Assembly (NCBI RefSeq): GCF_002245895.1
Contig: NZ_NPJZ01000001.1
Coordinates: 1,896,501 to 1,960,500, forward strand
Length of the DNA: 64,000 nt
From: Rhodococcus sp. OK302
GTDB taxonomy: Bacteria > Actinomycetota > Actinomycetes > Mycobacteriales > Mycobacteriaceae
Direction of reading: 5' to 3'
The translations under genes were made by a program, and so were the position numbers. This document shows positions 9,526 to 18,809 of this stretch, piece by piece (position 1 is the stretch's first letter; every line of letters begins with the position of its first letter). A model generated the notes under the pieces. It worked only from the letters and a program-made list of their open reading frames with translations, had not been told where the DNA came from and ran no database searches.

Positions 9526-10367
9526 AACCTCTGAGCACCAAAGCTTTTCATCGAAGAATGCAATTAGTAACCGCTCTGGTCTTCCTTATCAACGGGGCAT
9601 TCGTCGTGACTGGCATTCTCACGGCAGGGCAGGCGGTACTGCTCTTTCTCGCTGTCGAAGCGCCGTTGGCGTTGTTTGTCCTCCTCGGGTTCGTGAGAGC
9701 GTATGTGGAGTGCCGCCGTCGTGGACTGGGAGCTACCGCCTCGGTATCCGAGGTGCTCGGCGATTCCCCGTTCTGGCGGCCGATTCGGACGGAACTCCTT
9801 GCCTACCAGTCGTTGTGGTTCTGGTTGCGTGGACGAGACAAAGGTGTCGAGTCCGGCGGTATTCCCATTCGGGCCAGTGGGGGATCACTGGTTCTCCCCG
9901 TAGCTTTCGGTATTGCCACTGTCGTCGAAATTGCAGTTCTGCATCTCCTGATTCCGTGGATGTGGCTCAGTGCGATTCTCGCAGTGGTATCGGTGTGGTC
10001 GTTACTCGCGTTGTTCGGCTACCTCGCCGTTCATCGTGTGCACCCGCACTTTGTGACCGATTCTCGTTTTGTGGTGCGGCAATCGGGCAAGGTTGTCATC
10101 TCGATCGATCGCGCACTCATTGCGTCGGCCCGCTGTAGTCGCCGATACGGCGATACGGCACCAGCGTTGGAAGGTGGTCGACTGGTGCTGCCGAACCTGG
10201 ACGGTACCAACATCGATGTTGTTCTGAAACAACCGATTCCCGCTGGATTACCGTCGATGATTCCGCGCTATCGCCGCAGTGGATCCGTCGACAGAGTCAG
10301 TTTGTACATCGACGAACCCGCGGATCTGGTGACGGCGTTATCGAATGTCGTAAATGTCGAGAAGTAG
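9522..10367 (+). CDS. Membrane protein of unknown function
   Basis: A 281-residue protein with two hydrophobic segments near residues 15-60 and two near 125-175, followed by a soluble C-terminal domain of about 100 residues containing VVRQSGKVVISIDRALIASA and a run of beta-strand-like sequence. I do not recognise a named family. It overlaps the upstream MerR gene by 4 bp, which makes it a likely target or partner of that regulator, for example in drug or membrane stress response; that link is inference from position only. Confidence 0.6.
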   Translation: MKPLSTKAFHRRMQLVTALVFLINGAFVVTGILTAGQAVLLFLAVEAPLALFVLLGFVRAYVECRRRGLGATASVSEVLGDSPFWRPIRTELLAYQSLWFWLRGRDKGVESGGIPIRASGGSLVLPVAFGIATVVEIAVLHLLIPWMWLSAILAVVSVWSLLALFGYLAVHRVHPHFVTDSRFVVRQSGKVVISIDRALIASARCSRRYGDTAPALEGGRLVLPNLDGTNIDVVLKQPIPAGLPSMIPRYRRSGSVDRVSLYIDEPADLVTALSNVVNVEK

Positions 10368-10410
10368 TCAGAGACCTGCGGGTTTCGTTTGTGGCGCTTA
10401 TGCTTCCGCG

Positions 10411-11025
10411 ATGGCAGAGACTGCAGAACGGACACGTTACTTCGAACGGTACGTCACCTTCATCGATGCAATTGCGGCAATCGCGATCACCCTGCTGGTG
10501 CTTCCGCTGGTCGAATTGACCAGCGATCACGACGGTACGACAGCGGAACTACTTCGGGAGCATGCGGCTCAGTTCTATGCCTTCGGACTCAGTTTTCTGG
10601 TCATCTTTCGGTTTTGGTGGTCTCAGCATCGGTTACTTCGCTTCGTGATCGACGGCGACGCAGCCGTGGTTCGGAGCTTGGCGCTCTGGGCGCTGACAAT
10701 CGTCTTCCTGCCGTTTCCCACAGCTTTGGTGGCTACGGCATCCGTGGAGACGACAACGAGGGCGCTGTATATCGGGACGATGGCGGTCAGCGCGGGATGT
10801 CTCGCGGTGATGGCTTGGGGCCTGGATCGGAAGCCGGAGCTGAGTGAAGGCGATGCGTCGTCAAGCGTTGCAGCGACGACAGTCACGACGTTGATCCTCG
10901 TTGTGGCGCTGCTGATCAGCGTGCTGATTCCCGCCACGACTTACTACCCGTTGCTGTTGCTCCTGGTTTCGACGCCACTCGAGAAGCTCTGGAAACGATT
11001 GGCTTCGGGTGCACAACGCGATTGA
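10411..11025 (+). CDS. TMEM175/DUF1211 family membrane protein
   Basis: A 204-residue protein. The first helix region FIDAIAAIAITLLVLPL matches the TMEM175 signature (FSDxxxAIAITLLVL type), preceded by the conserved R-x-x-x-F-like start RYFERYVTF, and a second conserved stretch FLVIFRFWWSQHRLLRF. About six membrane helices, the size of one bacterial TMEM175 repeat. Bacterial members are potassium-permeable channels that assemble as tetramers. I chose the ATG at 10411 because it begins just ahead of the conserved helix; an upstream in-frame start at 10354 would overlap the previous gene by 14 bp. Confidence 0.82.
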   Translation: MAETAERTRYFERYVTFIDAIAAIAITLLVLPLVELTSDHDGTTAELLREHAAQFYAFGLSFLVIFRFWWSQHRLLRFVIDGDAAVVRSLALWALTIVFLPFPTALVATASVETTTRALYIGTMAVSAGCLAVMAWGLDRKPELSEGDASSSVAATTVTTLILVVALLISVLIPATTYYPLLLLLVSTPLEKLWKRLASGAQRD

Positions 11026-11045
11026 GACGTGGCACGATCGATCAG

Positions 11046-11495
11046 GTGACCAGCACAACCGCCGAAGCACAACGACTGCTCGATCTCGCGCTGCTGCGCC
11101 GCGTTCGTGACCGGATCGACCGTGAGTACGCGAAGCCGCTGGATGTCGAGGCGCTCGCGCGCGGCGTGAACATGTCGGCCGGGCACCTCAGCCGCCAATT
11201 CCGTCTTGCCTACGGAGAGCCTCCGTACGCCTATCTGATGACGCGGCGCATCGAGCGCGCGATGGCGTTGCTGCGTCGCGGCGACCTCAGCGTCACGGAG
11301 GTCTGTTTCGAGGTCGGTTGCAGCTCGCTCGGTACCTTCAGTAGTCGTTTCACCGAGTTGGTGGGAGTTCCTCCCAGCGTCTATCGACGGGATGCTGCGC
11401 AAACGACGGTGGGATTGCCGTCGTGCGTCTCGAAACAGGTGACAAGACCGGTCAGGAATCGAGAAGCGCCGACGCCCGAATCGCAACTATCGTGA
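11046..11495 (+). CDS. AraC family transcriptional regulator
   Basis: About 149 residues consisting of little more than the double helix-turn-helix domain: YAKPLDVEALARGVNMSAGH (first HTH) and GDLSVTEVCFEVGCSSLGTF (second HTH), then FTELVGVPPSVYRR, the usual family end. There is no N-terminal sensor domain, so it resembles the short SoxS/MarA-like type. The GTG at 11046 is taken as start; a TTG at 11022 would overlap the preceding stop. It is followed at 74 bp by the UvrA-like gene on the same strand, a pairing that suggests it controls that gene. Confidence 0.85.
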   Translation: MTSTTAEAQRLLDLALLRRVRDRIDREYAKPLDVEALARGVNMSAGHLSRQFRLAYGEPPYAYLMTRRIERAMALLRRGDLSVTEVCFEVGCSSLGTFSSRFTELVGVPPSVYRRDAAQTTVGLPSCVSKQVTRPVRNREAPTPESQLS

Positions 11496-11568
11496 CTGCA
11501 TCCGAGAATTGCGCTGAGCTATCCAGCCGTCACGGCTAAGTATTTGTATAGACGGACACGACTGACAG

Positions 11569-13998
11569 ATGGAGACCAGAGTGAGCACTGCCGCGCGGAC
11601 TGCCACGAGCACAGCCAAGCGAGGGAAGGTGGACGCGTCGACCACGCAGCATCTTGCCGACAGTCACGACCTCATCCGCGTGCAGGGCGCGCGAGTGAAC
11701 AACCTCCAGGACATCAGTGTCGAAATCCCGAAGCGACGGTTGACAGTGTTCACCGGCGTTTCGGGTTCGGGAAAGAGTTCACTGGTCTTCAGCACGATCG
11801 CTGCGGAGTCGCAGCGGATGATCAACGAGACGTACAGCGCGTTTGTCCAGGGCTTCATGCCGACGTTGGCTCGGCCCGACGTCGATGTTCTCGACGGGCT
11901 GACAACCGCGATCATCGTCGACCAGCAGCGGATGGGCGTCGACCCCCGTTCGACGGTCGGAACCGCTACCGATGCCAACGCGATGCTTCGCATCCTTTTC
12001 AGCCGACTCGGAAAGCCGCACATCGGCTCGTCTCAGGCGTTCTCTTTCAATGTCGCGTCGGCCTCCGGCGCCGGTGCGATCACCATCGAGCGCGCCGGCC
12101 GTGAGACCAAGGAGCGTCGGAGCTTCAGCATCACCGGCGGTATGTGTCCGCGATGTGAGGGCCGTGGTTCGGTCAGCGATTTCGACCTGACGGCGCTGTA
12201 CGACGACAGTAAGTCGCTCAACGAGAACGCACTCACCATTCCCGGCTACAGCATGGACGGCTGGTACGGCCGTATCTACCGCGGCTGCGGTTTCTTCGAT
12301 CCCGACAAGCCGATCAAGAAGTACACCAAGAGGGAACTGAACGATCTCCTCTACAAGGAGCCAACCAAGATCAAGGTCGAAGGAATCAACCTGACGTACA
12401 CGGGCCTGATTCCGCAGATCCAGAAGTCGTTCCTGTCCAAGGACGTGGATGCGATGCAGCCGCATATCCGCGCGTTCGTGGAGCGGGCAATCACCTTCGC
12501 CACTTGTCCGGAGTGCGACGGCACCCGTCTCAGTGAGGCGGCCCGGTCGTCGAAGATCAAGGGCATCAGCATTGCCGACGCCTGTGCAATGCAGATCAGT
12601 GACCTCGCCGTGTGGGTCGCTGGGGTGAAGGAACCCTCGGTGGCTCCGTTGTTGGAGACGCTTTCGGACACCCTCAATTCTTTTGTCGAAATCGGGTTGG
12701 GATACCTGAGCCTGGACCGGCCTTCCGGGACGCTGTCGGGTGGTGAAGCGCAGCGTACCAAGATGATTCGACATCTCGGATCATCGCTCACGGACATCAC
12801 CTATGTCTTCGACGAGCCCACTACCGGTCTGCATCCCCACGACATCCAACGGATGAACGACCTGTTGCTTCGCCTGCGAGACAAGGGCAACACGGTGCTC
12901 GTCGTCGAGCACAAGCCGGAGACGATTGTGATCGCCGACCACATTGTCGATCTTGGCCCCGGCGCCGGTAGTGGCGGTGGCACAGTCTGTTTCGAGGGGA
13001 GTGTCGAAGGGTTGCGGGCCAGTGACACCATCACCGGCCGACATTTCGACGACCGGGCTGTGATCAAGGAAAGTGTGCGTGAATCCAACGGCGCGATGGA
13101 GATTCGCGGCGCCACGTCGCACAACTTGCAGAACGTCGATGTCGATGTGCCACTTGGTGTTTTGGTTGTGGTGACCGGCGTGGCAGGGTCGGGTAAGAGC
13201 TCGCTGATCCACGGTTCGCTGTCGAAACGCGATGGTGTGGTTGCCATCGATCAGGGCGCGATCAGGGGCTCGCGGCGCAGTAACCCCGCGACGTACACCG
13301 GATTGCTCGACCCGATTCGTAAGGCATTCGCGAAGGCCAACTCTGTGAAGCCCGCGCTGTTCAGTGCCAACTCCGAGGGTGCCTGCCCGACGTGCAACGG
13401 CAACGGCGTTATCTACAGTGACTTGGCAATGATGGCCGGGGTTGCGACCATCTGCGAGGAGTGCGAAGGCAAGCGATTCCAGGCCGACGTTCTGGAGTAC
13501 AAGTTCGGTGGGAAGGACATCAGCGAGGTGCTCGCGATGTCGGTGGCCGAGGCTGAGGAGTTCTTCGGCGCCGGCGAGGCAAAGCTGTTGCCGGCCCACA
13601 AAATTCTGGTTCGACTCGTCGACGTCGGGCTGGGCTACCTCCGTATCGGCCAGCCGCTCACGACACTGTCCGGCGGCGAGCGGCAGCGAATCAAGTTGGC
13701 TACCCACCTCGGTGAGAAGGGTGGCGTCTACGTCCTTGACGAGCCGACGACAGGTCTCCACCTTGCAGACGTCGAACAGCTTCTCGGCCTGCTCGACAAA
13801 CTTGTCGACTCCGGTAAGTCGGTCATCGTCATCGAGCATCATCAGGCAGTCATGGCACACGCCGACTGGATTATCGATCTAGGCCCCGGCGCCGGCCATG
13901 ACGGCGGAAAAATCGTCTTCGAGGGAACGCCCGCCGACCTCGTTGCCGACGGTTCCACCCTCACCGGAAAGCATCTCGCGGCGTACGTCGGCGGCTGA
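11569..13998 (+). CDS. UvrA-like ABC ATPase (excinuclease A paralogue, DrrC type)
   Basis: An 809-residue UvrA-family protein. Two ABC modules are visible: Walker [10 protein letters not shown] near residue 62 and GVAGSGKSS near 536, signature motifs LSGGEAQR and LSGGERQR, and zinc-binding [24 protein letters not shown] and CEECEGKR. True UvrA is about 950 residues; the shorter length points to the drug-resistance/DrrC-like paralogues that lack the UvrB-binding insertion and act on drug- or adduct-bearing DNA. No uvrB or uvrC is near, and an AraC regulator precedes it. Confidence 0.87.
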   Translation: METRVSTAARTATSTAKRGKVDASTTQHLADSHDLIRVQGARVNNLQDISVEIPKRRLTVFTGVSGSGKSSLVFSTIAAESQRMINETYSAFVQGFMPTLARPDVDVLDGLTTAIIVDQQRMGVDPRSTVGTATDANAMLRILFSRLGKPHIGSSQAFSFNVASASGAGAITIERAGRETKERRSFSITGGMCPRCEGRGSVSDFDLTALYDDSKSLNENALTIPGYSMDGWYGRIYRGCGFFDPDKPIKKYTKRELNDLLYKEPTKIKVEGINLTYTGLIPQIQKSFLSKDVDAMQPHIRAFVERAITFATCPECDGTRLSEAARSSKIKGISIADACAMQISDLAVWVAGVKEPSVAPLLETLSDTLNSFVEIGLGYLSLDRPSGTLSGGEAQRTKMIRHLGSSLTDITYVFDEPTTGLHPHDIQRMNDLLLRLRDKGNTVLVVEHKPETIVIADHIVDLGPGAGSGGGTVCFEGSVEGLRASDTITGRHFDDRAVIKESVRESNGAMEIRGATSHNLQNVDVDVPLGVLVVVTGVAGSGKSSLIHGSLSKRDGVVAIDQGAIRGSRRSNPATYTGLLDPIRKAFAKANSVKPALFSANSEGACPTCNGNGVIYSDLAMMAGVATICEECEGKRFQADVLEYKFGGKDISEVLAMSVAEAEEFFGAGEAKLLPAHKILVRLVDVGLGYLRIGQPLTTLSGGERQRIKLATHLGEKGGVYVLDEPTTGLHLADVEQLLGLLDKLVDSGKSVIVIEHHQAVMAHADWIIDLGPGAGHDGGKIVFEGTPADLVADGSTLTGKHLAAYVGG

Positions 13999-14009
13999 GC
14001 GAGCCCGTT

Positions 14010-14076
14010 ACGTGGGCCGTCTGGGCGATTTGAGCGATTTTTCGAATACCGGGCGGCCCACGTGATTCACTTTTTT
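14010..14076 (+). terminator. Inverted repeat with distal T-run after the UvrA-like gene
   Basis: ACGTGGGCCG at 14010-14019 pairs perfectly with CGGCCCACGT at 14054-14063, and a run of six T follows at 14071-14076. The 34-nt loop is long, so it may act as a terminator or as a regulatory site for the next gene, whose start codon adjoins the T-run. Confidence 0.45.
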
Positions 14077-14595
14077 ATGAGAAAAGCACTGCTGATTGCA
14101 CTCATGGCTGTCGGGTTGGTCGCTGGAATTGTGCCGGCGGGAGCGGCGCAGCCGTCCTGGTCCGGCGACTACTCACTCAAACGCTTTGCGGCGTCGAAGT
14201 ACGGTACGAGTCTGGCGGCGAGTCAGTGGGAACCTGACTTCTCCGACACATACACGTTCGAGACGGATTGTTCTGGCGGTCCCTGCGTTGCCACCGTGAT
14301 CGGCGGGCCGCCGCCCGCCAATCACACCCTGCCGCAACCCGCGACCTACACGTGGGACGGGACGCGTTGGGTTCATCCGTACGACTGGCAATGGGACTGC
14401 TACATGGGTGAGGGCGTCCCGAAGGAATGGGCACCGGCGCACTCGTTCGCGTATTACACACCGCAAAGTGATGGCACCCTGACAGGCTCGTGGACCACCA
14501 CGATCGACAGTGGTCCGTGCGAAGGCACTGTAATCATGGACGTTGCTGCTTATCCTGTACGCCCGACTCCTCCGGCGTTCGGCAGTGCTAGTTGA
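14077..14595 (+). CDS. Secreted protein of unknown function
   Basis: 172 residues starting MRKALLIALMAVGLVAGIVP, a clear Sec signal peptide with probable cleavage after AGA-A (GAAQ). The mature part contains four cysteines (CSGGPCV, a later single C and a C in SGPCEG) that could form two disulfides, and aromatic-rich segments such as YTWDGTRWVHPYDW. It resembles small exported proteins of mycobacteria and rhodococci for which I know no function. The ATG at 14077 directly follows a T-run, so no ribosome binding site is visible; an in-frame start at 14062 adds five residues. Confidence 0.65.
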   Translation: MRKALLIALMAVGLVAGIVPAGAAQPSWSGDYSLKRFAASKYGTSLAASQWEPDFSDTYTFETDCSGGPCVATVIGGPPPANHTLPQPATYTWDGTRWVHPYDWQWDCYMGEGVPKEWAPAHSFAYYTPQSDGTLTGSWTTTIDSGPCEGTVIMDVAAYPVRPTPPAFGSAS

Positions 14596-14664
14596 ACTGC
14601 ATTATGCAGCAAAGGTTTTCGATCCTGTATCCGGTGATTTGAGGAGTTCTTCGGAGGTGGCGTG

Positions 14665-15633
14665 ATGCGTGGGGTGATTCCCGACGAGCAGCGACGGACT
14701 TTGGCGCAACTCGACGAACGCCTCGACCTTTCGGTCGGGGACAGTGAGGCCAAACGTTCCGCGTTCTGGGTCATGCTGACGTTGTCGGCGGTGATCGCCG
14801 TGGCCGGCGTGGTGAGCGATTCCACCGCCACCGTGATCGGCGCGATGATCGTCGCGCCCTTGTCGACGCCCATCCTCGGCGTGGGCCTGGGCATAACCAC
14901 CGGCCGCGGCGCGTTGGTCGGTCGGAGTCTGATGTACGTCGTTGGTGGCATCTGCGTCGTCGTCGTATTGGGCATTGTGTTTGCGCAGATACTGCCGAAT
15001 CCGACCAATGTTCTGGCCAATTCGCAAGTGCTCGGACGCACCTCGCCGACGTTGATGGACTTGACCGCCGCCTTGGCGACCGGTTTGGTCGGTGCTATCG
15101 CTGTTGCGCGTAAAGACGTCGGCGACGTACTTCCCGGCGTCGCCATCGCCATTTCGCTGGTCCCTCCCTTGGCCGTGGTGGGTGTGTGTCTGGGATCCGG
15201 GTCTCCGGCTCTGGCTCTGGGAGCGTTCGTACTGTTCGCCTCCAATGTCGTCGCCATGATCATCACTGGGACAGCCGTATTCGTCGTCGCGGGGTACACA
15301 CGCGACGCCGGGATATCGAAGACATCGCACCGCCGGGCATACGCCTTGCTGACTGCCCTGTTGATCGTGGTTGCAATTCCGATGGTCGGCAATTCCCTGT
15401 CGTCGTTGTGGGCGACGCAGATCGCGACCGCAGCCGAACAGTGGCTCGACGGCACTCCCGGAGCAGAAGTCACCGGTGTCACGTGGCAGGGCAGTACCGC
15501 CACCGTAGCGGTGCTCGGACCTGAGACACTGCCGCCATTGGACGAGCTCGAGAAATCCGTCGACGCGCTGATTCCGTGGAATCCCGACGTGCAGGTCGTT
15601 CACACGGTCGGGGCGCGGATCGTCGTCGAATGA
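14665..15633 (+). CDS. DUF389 family membrane protein
   Basis: 322 residues. GGAGG sits 7 nt before the ATG at 14665. The hydrophobic core contains SAVIAVAGVVSDSTATVIGA and MIVAPLSTPILGVGLGI, the hallmark of the DUF389 (TIGR00341) family, whose conserved start is a helix followed by the MxxxPLxxPI motif. Seven or so membrane helices are followed by a soluble C-terminal segment of about 70 residues. Function of the family is not established. It stands alone between the secreted protein and the ClpC-type gene. Confidence 0.85.
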   Translation: MRGVIPDEQRRTLAQLDERLDLSVGDSEAKRSAFWVMLTLSAVIAVAGVVSDSTATVIGAMIVAPLSTPILGVGLGITTGRGALVGRSLMYVVGGICVVVVLGIVFAQILPNPTNVLANSQVLGRTSPTLMDLTAALATGLVGAIAVARKDVGDVLPGVAIAISLVPPLAVVGVCLGSGSPALALGAFVLFASNVVAMIITGTAVFVVAGYTRDAGISKTSHRRAYALLTALLIVVAIPMVGNSLSSLWATQIATAAEQWLDGTPGAEVTGVTWQGSTATVAVLGPETLPPLDELEKSVDALIPWNPDVQVVHTVGARIVVE

Positions 15634-15722
15634 CGATGGTGACAGGCAGGGAATAGCCGGCTGACCTCCATTGCTGAAAGTAGTCCGAGCTCGTGGGAAT
15701 TGATTACGCCTCGGGCATGTTA

Positions 15723-15743
15723 CTTGAGTGAGTAACGCTCAAC
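15723..15743 (+). promoter_or_regulatory. HAIR-type HspR operator
   Basis: CTTGAGT-GAGTAAC-GCTCAAC. The known HAIR consensus bound by HspR is CTTGAGT-N7-ACTCAAG; the left half matches 7 of 7 and the right half 5 of 7, with the exact 7-bp spacing. It lies 22 bp upstream of the Clp ATPase start codon, so heat-shock control is likely. Confidence 0.75.
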
Positions 15744-15764
15744 TTTCTGCAAGGAGGCTTCGGA

Positions 15765-18188
15765 ATGCCAGCATTCTTCGGGCCGGAGGGTCCCGGTCGT
15801 ATCGATATTTCCCGGCTCATGAGCAGGGCCACCCAGCAACTCATGGCTGAAGCTGCACGCACAGCATCTGCTCGCGGTGATTCGGATCTCGATGCACTGC
15901 ACGTTCTCCGCGTCATGGCGGAGCAGGACCCGGTCCGCACGCTAATGCAGCGCGCCGGGGCTGACCCGAAAGCCGTAGTCGACGCCGTCGATTTGCGGCT
16001 CCCACAAGGCCGTGAGCAGGTCGGATTCACCGCACCCGCGCTCAGTAGTGCCGTCAAAACTGCTTTACTCGAGGCGCATCAACTGGCCCGAGCCCTCGGA
16101 TCGACGTACATCGATCCGGAACACCTCTTCATTGCACTCGCCGGCGATCTCGATCACGCGCCCGGTCGTCTGCTCGCTTCTGCCGGCGTTACGCCGGAGA
16201 AGCTGCAGAATGCCGTTCGTAACCCGGATGTTCCTGCAGAAGAAGAGGAGTCCACTACGCCGATGCTCGACAAGTTCGGCGTGGACCTCACCGACCGCGC
16301 ACGCAACGGTGGTGTCGATCCGGTGATCGGCCGCGCTGATGAGATCGAGCAGACTATCGAGATCCTCTCGCGTCGTACCAAGAACAACCCTGTTCTGGTG
16401 GGCGAGGCGGGCGTCGGTAAGACTGCGATCGTCGAAGGCTTGGCTCAGCGCATCGTCGACGGCGAAGTGCCGGATTCCTTGGTGGGCAAGAGAATTGTTC
16501 AACTCGAGCTCTCCAACATGGTCTCGGGTACTCGCTACCGCGGTGATTTCGAAGAACGACTCACCAAAGTCATCGACGAGATCACGGAGCATAAAGACGA
16601 ACTGATCGTCTTCATCGACGAGATGCACACCATCGCCGGTGCCGGCGGCGGAGCCGAAGGTGCGATGGATGCCGGAAACATCCTCAAGCCCAAGCTCGCT
16701 CGCGGTGAACTCCACATCGTCGGGGCCACCACGCTCGACGAATACCGCAAGCACATCGAGAAGGACCCAGCACTCGAGCGACGTTTCCAGCCTGTTCAGG
16801 TGGGGGAGCCGTCGATCGAGGACGCGATCGCGATCTTGAGTGGTTTGCGCAGTCGCTACGAGGATCACCACAAGGTGCACTACACCGACGAGGCGATCAC
16901 CGCTGCGGTTGAACTGTCCGCTCGCTACATCGGCGATCGATTCCTGCCGGACAAGGCAATTGACCTCATCGACCAGGCGGGCGCACGATTGCGGTTGAAG
17001 ACCGCGACCGTCGATACCGCAGCACTGCAGCAGCGTCTCGAGCAGCTCGAATCCGACAAGGAGAAAGCCGTCGCCGACGAGTTGTACGAGAAGGCTTCCA
17101 CTGTGCGTGACGAGATCAACGTCGTGACGCAGCGCCTCGAGAAGGCGGGAACTGCGGCTCCGGCCGAAGAGACACCTGACGTGACTGCCGAGCAGATCGC
17201 CGAAATTGTCGCCCGCGCAACGGGTATCCCGGCCAGCCAGATGACTCAGGCAGAGAAGGATCGCCTGCGCCGTCTGGAAGAGGAACTCCACGGTCGTGTC
17301 GTCGGACAGGACGACGCTGTTCGCGCGATTGCGCGGGCAGTGCGTCGTAGCCGCACCGGCATGAGTGACCCGAATCGTCCGGTGGGTAGCTTCTTGTTCC
17401 TGGGTCCGACCGGTGTCGGTAAGACAGAGCTCGCAAAAGCTTTGGCTGCCACACTCTTCGGCGACGAGAACAAGATGCTGCGATTCGACATGAGTGAATT
17501 CGGCGAAAGGCACACGGTCAGCAGGTTGGTCGGTGCACCTCCCGGATACGTCGGATACGGCGAGGCCGGACAGCTCACGGAACAAGTGCGTCGTAACCCG
17601 TACTCGGTGATCCTGCTCGACGAGATCGAGAAGGCGCACCCGGACGTGTTCAACACCTTGCTTCAGGTGCTCGACGACGGCCGTCTGACCGACGGTCAGG
17701 GTCGCACGGTGGACTTCAAGAATGCCGTAGTGATCATGACCAGTAACCTCGGCTCGGACATCATCTCGAGCAAGTCCGGTGGGCTCGGCTTCATTACCGG
17801 CGACGCGGAATCGGCTGAAAAGCCATTGCGTGATCGTGTGATGGCGCGACTGCGTGAGTCGATGCGGCCGGAGTTCCTGAACCGGATCGACGAGATCGTG
17901 ATCTTCCGCAAGCTCGATACCGAGCAGTTGCACCGGATTACGGACTTGCTGCTCGACGACAGCCGTAAGAGGCTGCAGTCCAAGGGCATCGAGATCGAGT
18001 TCACGGCTGACGCCGTGGATTGGATCGCCGAACATGGTCATCAGCCGGAGTTCGGGGCGCGTCCGTTGCGTCGTTCGATCCAGAGGGTAGTCGACGACAA
18101 GATCGCCGACATGCTGCTCGACGATCTCCTCGAAGAAGGCGGCAGTATCACTGTCGGCGTCGACGAGGGTGAGTTGGTGTTCAGCTAG
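15765..18188 (+). CDS. ClpC-type AAA+ chaperone/protease ATPase subunit
   Basis: An 807-residue Clp/Hsp100 protein with an N-terminal Clp_N region (about 10-145), Walker [10 protein letters not shown] near residue 212, a short UVR-like helix at about 425-460 ([18 protein letters not shown]), Walker [10 protein letters not shown] near 546 and the C-terminal ClpB-D2-small domain. GLGF near residue 670 fits the ClpP-docking loop, and the long ClpB coiled-coil wing is absent, so it should hand substrates to ClpP rather than only disaggregate them. AAGGAGG precedes the ATG. A HAIR operator directly upstream implies HspR control, usual for clpB rather than clpC. Confidence 0.88.
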   Translation: MPAFFGPEGPGRIDISRLMSRATQQLMAEAARTASARGDSDLDALHVLRVMAEQDPVRTLMQRAGADPKAVVDAVDLRLPQGREQVGFTAPALSSAVKTALLEAHQLARALGSTYIDPEHLFIALAGDLDHAPGRLLASAGVTPEKLQNAVRNPDVPAEEEESTTPMLDKFGVDLTDRARNGGVDPVIGRADEIEQTIEILSRRTKNNPVLVGEAGVGKTAIVEGLAQRIVDGEVPDSLVGKRIVQLELSNMVSGTRYRGDFEERLTKVIDEITEHKDELIVFIDEMHTIAGAGGGAEGAMDAGNILKPKLARGELHIVGATTLDEYRKHIEKDPALERRFQPVQVGEPSIEDAIAILSGLRSRYEDHHKVHYTDEAITAAVELSARYIGDRFLPDKAIDLIDQAGARLRLKTATVDTAALQQRLEQLESDKEKAVADELYEKASTVRDEINVVTQRLEKAGTAAPAEETPDVTAEQIAEIVARATGIPASQMTQAEKDRLRRLEEELHGRVVGQDDAVRAIARAVRRSRTGMSDPNRPVGSFLFLGPTGVGKTELAKALAATLFGDENKMLRFDMSEFGERHTVSRLVGAPPGYVGYGEAGQLTEQVRRNPYSVILLDEIEKAHPDVFNTLLQVLDDGRLTDGQGRTVDFKNAVVIMTSNLGSDIISSKSGGLGFITGDAESAEKPLRDRVMARLRESMRPEFLNRIDEIVIFRKLDTEQLHRITDLLLDDSRKRLQSKGIEIEFTADAVDWIAEHGHQPEFGARPLRRSIQRVVDDKIADMLLDDLLEEGGSITVGVDEGELVFS

Positions 18189-18203
18189 TTAGGCACACAG
18201 AAT

Positions 18204-18258
18204 CCGAGCGAACGTACCTTTCGGCGCCTTAGATGCGACGGAAGGTACGTTCGCTCGG
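18204..18258. terminator. Bidirectional hairpin terminator
   Basis: A perfect 17-bp stem (CCGAGCGAACGTACCTT against AAGGTACGTTCGCTCGG) with a 21-nt loop lies between the convergent Clp and NTF2-like genes. Confidence 0.8.
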
Positions 18259-18289
18259 TTGGGGGTGGTGAAAAACCGTCCGCGAGTGC

Positions 18290-18778
18290 TCAGGGGACCC
18301 GCGTGTACACCGGGTCCTCGAAGGATCGCCGTGATGTGACCCAGCTCTGCGGGAGCACGTTCTCGACCAACTCTTCACGCGATTCGTCGAAAACCACGAT
18401 GCGATCGGCGATTCGCCATTCACCGCGTCGTCGCTCGAACCGGTCGACGTAACGACATTTGATCGTGGCAAGTGTCTGCGCGGTGTTCGTGCCTGAGCGT
18501 TCTTGGCGCAGGTAGCACAGGCAGTATGACTCCGCTTGCGCGACATCGCCGTTGACGTCGATCAAGATGTTGGAAATGACATGCATCGACGAGTCGATCG
18601 TCTTGTGGCGGATCTTCATATCTTCGATCAGCCCGTCGACGGTTCCGATGTAGCCACCGTGGTTGTCGATCGCGTCGTCGAAGTAGCAGCGGCCGACGCT
18701 GTCGAAGTCCTTTCGATCGACCGCTCGGGCATACCGGTACAGAACTTCGGTGATCGCTTGCTTGTCGGCGAAGGTCAC
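18290..18778 (-). CDS. NTF2-like (SnoaL) protein, last gene of the IclR-controlled operon
   Basis: 162 residues with the cone-shaped NTF2/SnoaL pattern: a first helix DKQAITEVLYRYARAVDRKD, then FDSVGRCYFDDA, a central SSMHVISNILIDVNGD with the usual H-x-x-x-N, and a closing ERRRGEWRIADRIVVFD. Such proteins serve as small hydrolases, isomerases or dehydratases, often in steroid and aromatic catabolism. It lies 31 bp downstream of the transporter gene and is the last of six co-directional genes from 23751 to here. Confidence 0.8.
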   Translation of the reverse strand: MTFADKQAITEVLYRYARAVDRKDFDSVGRCYFDDAIDNHGGYIGTVDGLIEDMKIRHKTIDSSMHVISNILIDVNGDVAQAESYCLCYLRQERSGTNTAQTLATIKCRYVDRFERRRGEWRIADRIVVFDESREELVENVLPQSWVTSRRSFEDPVYTRVP

Positions 18779-18809
18779 AGTGAAATCTCCTGTCCTGGAA
18801 TCGGTGTGG

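Noticed and set aside
14550..15603. Long open frames antisense to the DUF389 gene
   Set aside because: Low-complexity Ala/Thr/Pro or His/Gln-rich translations, typical of shadow frames.
16065..18041. 658-codon open frame antisense to the Clp ATPase gene
   Set aside because: It is a by-product of GC-rich codon usage in the opposite frame; its protein has no recognisable motif and the plus-strand gene is unmistakable.
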